Shown here: one piece after another, positions 51,157 to 52,667 of the stretch | Numbering within the stretch: position 1 is the stretch's first letter | Layout: every line of letters starts with the position of its first letter | Assembly: GCA_947629945.1 (NCBI GenBank) | Contig: CANRFR010000003.1 | Location: 1 to 52,667, forward strand | Source: an uncultured Clostridia bacterium | Lineage (GTDB): Bacteria; Bacillota; Clostridia; Oscillospirales; Ruminococcaceae | DNA length: 52,667 nt | Direction: 5' to 3' | The notes under the pieces: generated by a model | Database searches by the model: none | Told to the model about the DNA's origin: nothing | What the model saw: only the letters and a program-made list of their open reading frames with translations | Position numbers and translations under genes: made by a program

Positions 51157-52233
51157 TTAAAGCAGTCCCGCGAGATAATGCGGTTCTTCTTTTTTCTCAA
51201 CGGGCGCTTCGCCGTTGAGGTTGCTCGACAGTCCGCGTGCGTTAAGCACGGGCGCGAGAGATTTTTCCACCGCGGCGGTTATCATTTTTTGGACGGACTC
51301 GGCCGTAAGCTTTTCTTTCTTGTCCTCGTCCTCTTCTTTGGGCTTTTTCTTAGGCGGCATTTCGGGCTTGGGTTCAGGCTCGGTCTCTTTCTCGGGAGCG
51401 CACGCCTTCTTTACCGCTTCATCCACCATTTTCTGAATAGACTCCGCCGTAACCTCGGGAATCACAGTCGGCTCGGACTGTTCCGTTCCGTTTTTTCCGC
51501 CGGCTAACGCTTTTTGGATAGCCGCGTCGACAATTTGCTCTACTTCTGATTTTGTCAAAATAATTTCCTCCTTGTTTTCCTCGGAGCACTCATCGAGTAA
51601 CTTTCCGAGGTCGTCATAAATTGCTTGAAGCGTATTGCGGTTTTTACCGCTTATTTTTCTGCCGGATTTTTCAACGGCATTGCCGCCCAACATTTCGGCG
51701 AGCTTTTTTAATATTCCGCGTTTTTCCGCGGGAAGCTCGGTCTCTGTTTCGCTGTATTTGCCTACGCCGCCCATTGAAAAGCCTGTTACCTCGCCCTTTT
51801 GCACTTTCTCCCAAATATCCGGGTTGTTAACCTCAACGGTCATTACCCAAGTGCCTTTTGTGATTGGCGTGTCCGCGATCGTCATATCGCTGGGAGCAAC
51901 ATAGTTTTCGACAACCGAAACGCCGTCAGCGCGCTCGAAATTATGCTGCAAATCAACTTGATCGCCGTTTTTCGCAAACCAATACGCCGATTTACGTATT
52001 TCTTCTTCGGTCATAAAATTCCCGTGGGCGTCCTCGACCAGCGGCTCGTACACGATTCCCGTTATATAATGGGAATCGCCGTCCGCTTTTAGAATTTTTC
52101 CGGTTGTGGAAAACTGTACGTTTCCGTTTTCCGCTTTGGTAATCAAAAAGTGGCGTTTGTTAGCGGCTTTGTCTACAAGGCTAACAAATTGAATTTTTGC
52201 GTCGCTTATTCCGATTGCCTTTTCGATTTTCAC
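51157..52233 (-). CDS. XkdF-like prohead protease/scaffold protein
   Basis: FVSLVDKAANKRHFLI...GIVYEPLVEDAHGNFMTEEEIRKSAYWFAKN...GFSMGGVGKY; charged scaffold-like C-terminus; GTG start at 52233 after GGAGGAGAAACGT. Confidence 0.85.
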   Translation of the reverse strand: MKIEKAIGISDAKIQFVSLVDKAANKRHFLITKAENGNVQFSTTGKILKADGDSHYITGIVYEPLVEDAHGNFMTEEEIRKSAYWFAKNGDQVDLQHNFERADGVSVVENYVAPSDMTIADTPITKGTWVMTVEVNNPDIWEKVQKGEVTGFSMGGVGKYSETETELPAEKRGILKKLAEMLGGNAVEKSGRKISGKNRNTLQAIYDDLGKLLDECSEENKEEIILTKSEVEQIVDAAIQKALAGGKNGTEQSEPTVIPEVTAESIQKMVDEAVKKACAPEKETEPEPKPEMPPKKKPKEEDEDKKEKLTAESVQKMITAAVEKSLAPVLNARGLSSNLNGEAPVEKKEEPHYLAGLL

Positions 52234-52253
52234 ACGTTTCTCCTCCTTTTCTG

Positions 52254-52499
52254 CTATTTTTTGAAGATATATCCGGATTTTTTGTCCCGCAGCCAAATTT
52301 GACCCGGAAATTCAAGCCCGAATTTATCTGCCATTTGCGTAAATTGACAACAGAGCTTTTCAAATGCTCTGCTTTTTTCAATTTCCGCCTTTTTCTTTTC
52401 GGCTCGTTCAATACGAGTTAAAGCCGCGCCCGCGGTAGGGTCGTAATATCCCTCGCCGTTTCGGTAAAAACTCACATTGAAAAGCCCCCTTTTAATCAA
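52254..52499 (-). CDS. Hypothetical phage protein
   Basis: 81 aa ORF upstream of xkdF-like gene. Confidence 0.5.
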   Translation of the reverse strand: MIKRGLFNVSFYRNGEGYYDPTAGAALTRIERAEKKKAEIEKSRAFEKLCCQFTQMADKFGLEFPGQIWLRDKKSGYIFKK

Positions 52500-52568
52500 A
52501 AAGCGCCCCGACTATTGCCGACACGCTTGTTTTTATATCATAAAACGCCCCCATTGCGTCCATATCAC

Positions 52569-52592
52569 TCCGTATCGCGATTTTTAAAGCTA
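52569..52592. repeat. Half of the GTATCGCGATTTTA palindrome (copy 3, truncated)
   Basis: GTATCGCGATTTTTAAAGCTAGGG matches one arm of copy 2; second arm not present before window end. Confidence 0.6.
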
Positions 52593-52667
52593 GGGAAACA
52601 CTGATTTAATCTTGCAAAAAAGGAAAAGAAGTGGTATAATAAAAAGGAAGGGGTTGTGAAAAATGAA

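Noticed and set aside
1-52667. tRNA/rRNA genes, integrase, terminase or portal genes
   Set aside because: None recognised in the window; phage ends are probably outside it or lost

Overview
Firmicutes/Clostridia-like DNA with three blocks. (1) 1-5956, minus strand: phage replication/early module (family A DNA polymerase, Bro-N antirepressor, DUF2815-like, DUF2800-like, sigma-r4-like regulator). (2) 6000-21309, plus strand: defence island driven by a good TTGAAT-17-TATAAT promoter. It holds two unknown ORFs sharing an ISGGNN motif, an excisionase-type HTH, a PrrC/RloC-like AAA_13 zinc-hook ATPase, type I R-M (hsdM, hsdS, a small ORF, hsdR), McrBC and an ADP-ribosylglycohydrolase. (3) 21.5-52.6 kb, minus strand: PBSX-like (Xkd) contractile-tail prophage (capsid, sheath, tube, -1 frameshifted chaperone, tape measure, baseplate, YadA-like/peptidase-G2-like fibre, holin, GH25 lysin) followed by an accessory region. 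The most striking signal is five copies of a type II hammerhead ribozyme architecture in the intergenic regions of the accessory operon (28.5-32.0 kb). Their stems covary, and three of the five start 0-1 nt after a stop codon. The same region has TTAC-N8-GTAA operators with TCGGCT direct repeats, a nested palindrome/iteron locus (29.5-29.95 kb), and a C-type-lectin-like (DUF6273-like) gene with a GC-rich hairpin just downstream, which resembles a diversity-generating retroelement target. No searches were run. Family names are from reading the sequences, and repeat coordinates may be off by 1-2 nt.
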